A DNA stretch of 64,000 nt from Isochrysis galbana. Lineage: Eukaryota > Haptophyta > Isochrysidales > Isochrysidaceae. The stretch spans positions 3,399,820-3,463,819 of the forward strand of contig CM030937.1 of assembly GCA_018136815.1 (NCBI GenBank), given 5' to 3'. The notes below the pieces were generated by a model. The model ran no database searches. It was not told where the DNA came from and saw only the letters and a program-made list of their open reading frames with translations. This document shows, piece by piece, positions 62,869 through 64,000 of this stretch. The position numbers and the translations under genes are program-made. Every line of letters begins with the position of its first letter. Positions within the stretch are counted from its first letter, which is position 1.

Positions 62869-64000
62869 AAAAAAAAAACTTCTTAATGTTCTCATCGCGC
62901 GCGCGACCCCGACATCCTCCATCTGACAGCCGCGCCCGCATCCCTTATCACTCCCTCGCACTCGCCTTGCGGCTCGTCCCCTCGTGCTCTACTTAGGGGC
63001 CCAGTACTTGGGGTTTCCAGTGGCAGGCGGCGTGAACCGATCCCCGACGGTCGACTCTTCGGCCTTCCCTCGTGCCATCGAGCGATCGGCTTCTATTGGG
63101 GTATTAAAGGTTGGGGTTACCTTAAGAGTCGGACTCGGGGTTATGTATGTACCGGGTCGGCGCTGTTGGGTTTTTTTTTTGGGGGGGGGGTGTGAGGTGT
63201 GGTGTTCGTCTGGTTTTCAGGCTACCTTTCCCGCTATGTCAAGTGCGCGTGCCACCAGGGACAGATTCACGCTCGTCGCGAGGACACCTTTGTCATTCAT
63301 CTTAAATATTGGGGCGCTAAGATCTCTTGCGTCTTTAATCTTTGGTTTTCTGCCTCTGGAGGCTTGGTGCGTACGTGCCGGCGAGGTTTTGTTAGAGGCT
63401 TCGAGGCCCCGTACGAGGATCGTGAATCTGGTCAAGGTACGTTCGATGACGGGTATATAATGGAAGGGGTGATTGTCGTATTCGACTTTGTAGAAGTCGC
63501 CTATTATGTATCTCCATGCTACTATGTATAGGGTTTTGAGGCTATCGGGCGTCGGTGTACTCGGGTATGCGAAGAGTCTGTCCTTTATTTTCTGTGTTGC
63601 TGTCCTTTTGCGCTCCGGCGTGAAACCCGCTATCGCTTCTATGGTCTCGAAGATTGGTTTCGTGGCTGAGCACCTGGCTAAGTGGGTCGAGCTCTCGTGG
63701 TATTTTCCGCATAGTCTGCAGGTATTCGTGGTCGCCATGGCGAAGCGATTCCGCGTGCCAATCCTCCTGTGGGTGATGTGTTTGAAGTGTGGGTGTTTGT
63801 CCGTGTGTTTTAGTAGGGGTAGGGTGTATAAGCTGGCCACGTGTTTCCACTCCTCGTGGGTTAGGTTGATTCTTCGGGCCCATGCCTCGCTTGCCGGCTG
63901 GGGCTTGTTATCTGGTATGTTTTTCTCTAGCACCTGTGCTATGTCCGAGACCGTGGTGAGGTCCAGGTGTTTTTTACCGTCCATTGTATACTCGTCCGCC
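62869..64000 (-). mobile_element. LINE 3' half, continuing past the right edge
   Basis: Intact coding tail plus 3' UTR ending at a T-tract (62878-62869) on minus. The 3' UTR (63.2-62.87 kb) matches 54.18-54.41 and 18.35-18.55 kb. The 5' portion lies beyond the window. Confidence 0.8.
63217..63984 (-). CDS. LINE reverse-transcriptase polyprotein, C-terminal part
   Basis: At least 255 aa, open to near the window edge, so probably the end of a much longer frame; the nominal first Met is not a real start. It has a zinc-knuckle-like CRLCGKYHESSTHLARC (C-x2-C-x8-H-x3-C pattern) as in the C-termini of several plant and algal LINE polyproteins. Then come FETIEAIAGFTPERKR, IKDRLFAYPSTPTPDSLKTLYIVAWRYIIGDFYKVEYDN and a basic tail (GRKPKIKDARDLS). 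It is better preserved than the 18.6-19.4 kb copy, with no frameshift visible, so it could belong to a recently active element. Confidence 0.8.
   Translation of the reverse strand: MDGKKHLDLTTVSDIAQVLEKNIPDNKPQPASEAWARRINLTHEEWKHVASLYTLPLLKHTDKHPHFKHITHRRIGTRNRFAMATTNTCRLCGKYHESSTHLARCSATKPIFETIEAIAGFTPERKRTATQKIKDRLFAYPSTPTPDSLKTLYIVAWRYIIGDFYKVEYDNHPFHYIPVIERTLTRFTILVRGLEASNKTSPARTHQASRGRKPKIKDARDLSAPIFKMNDKGVLATSVNLSLVARALDIAGKVA

Noticed and set aside
1..64000. tRNA, rRNA or small nuclear RNA genes
   Set aside because: I looked for tRNA B-box-like and cloverleaf patterns by eye and found none that hold up. A covariance-model scan would be needed to exclude them.

Overview
The window is nuclear DNA from a GC-rich, intron-bearing microbial eukaryote. 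Evidence: spliced genes with GT..AG introns (several under 60 nt), a nonsense-mediated-decay factor (SMG9), a Pumilio protein, a PITH-domain protein, a mitochondrial trifunctional-type thiolase, and many non-LTR retrotransposon (LINE) remnants. A hybrid sensor histidine kinase beside these genes argues against an animal. An alga such as a haptophyte or stramenopile is my best guess, but nothing here fixes the lineage.

Layout. 0.5-4.2 kb: Pumilio/PUF gene (+). 4.9-6.35 kb: two LINE-derived pieces, then a GGGGGTA minisatellite. 6.85-8.76 kb: SMG9-like gene (+). 10-15.3 kb: LINE cluster, with one internally deleted copy that keeps an ORF1-endonuclease reading frame. 15.45-16.6 kb: Ser/Pro-rich orphan gene (-). 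17.4-19.56 kb: antisense LINE fragments running into the 3' exon of an aspartyl/asparaginyl beta-hydroxylase broken by a 7-bp tandem duplication. 22.1-24.4 kb: six-exon thiolase (-), with an inverted, internally deleted copy of its 5' end at 25.07-25.29 kb. 26.3-27.0 kb: CREST-type membrane protein (+). 27-29.2 kb: repeats. 29.5-36.9 kb: SHPRH-like SNF2 helicase (-). 37.8-41.5 kb: hybrid histidine kinase (+). 42-44 kb: decayed LINE and repeats. 44.86-45.26 kb: small orphan gene (-), divergent from a large PDZ plus RING-CH membrane protein at 45.86-50.26 kb (+). 50.6-54.4 kb: repeats. 54.8-56.5 kb: LEA14-like/DUF3712-like membrane-anchored protein (-). 57-58.9 kb: repeats. 59.0-59.6 kb: PITHD1 (+). 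60.2-64 kb: three or more LINE copies, one running off the right edge.

The host genes are unrelated housekeeping and signalling genes with no operon logic. Two patterns unite the window. First, most host genes begin next to a long strand-asymmetric purine/pyrimidine tract. Second, one LINE family and its short derivatives occur in both orientations. They share a hairpin 4-5 nt before the ATG, maintained by different but complementary arms in different copies, and a 3' end that stops at a T-tract instead of an A-tail. Those two features are the strongest candidates for something undescribed.
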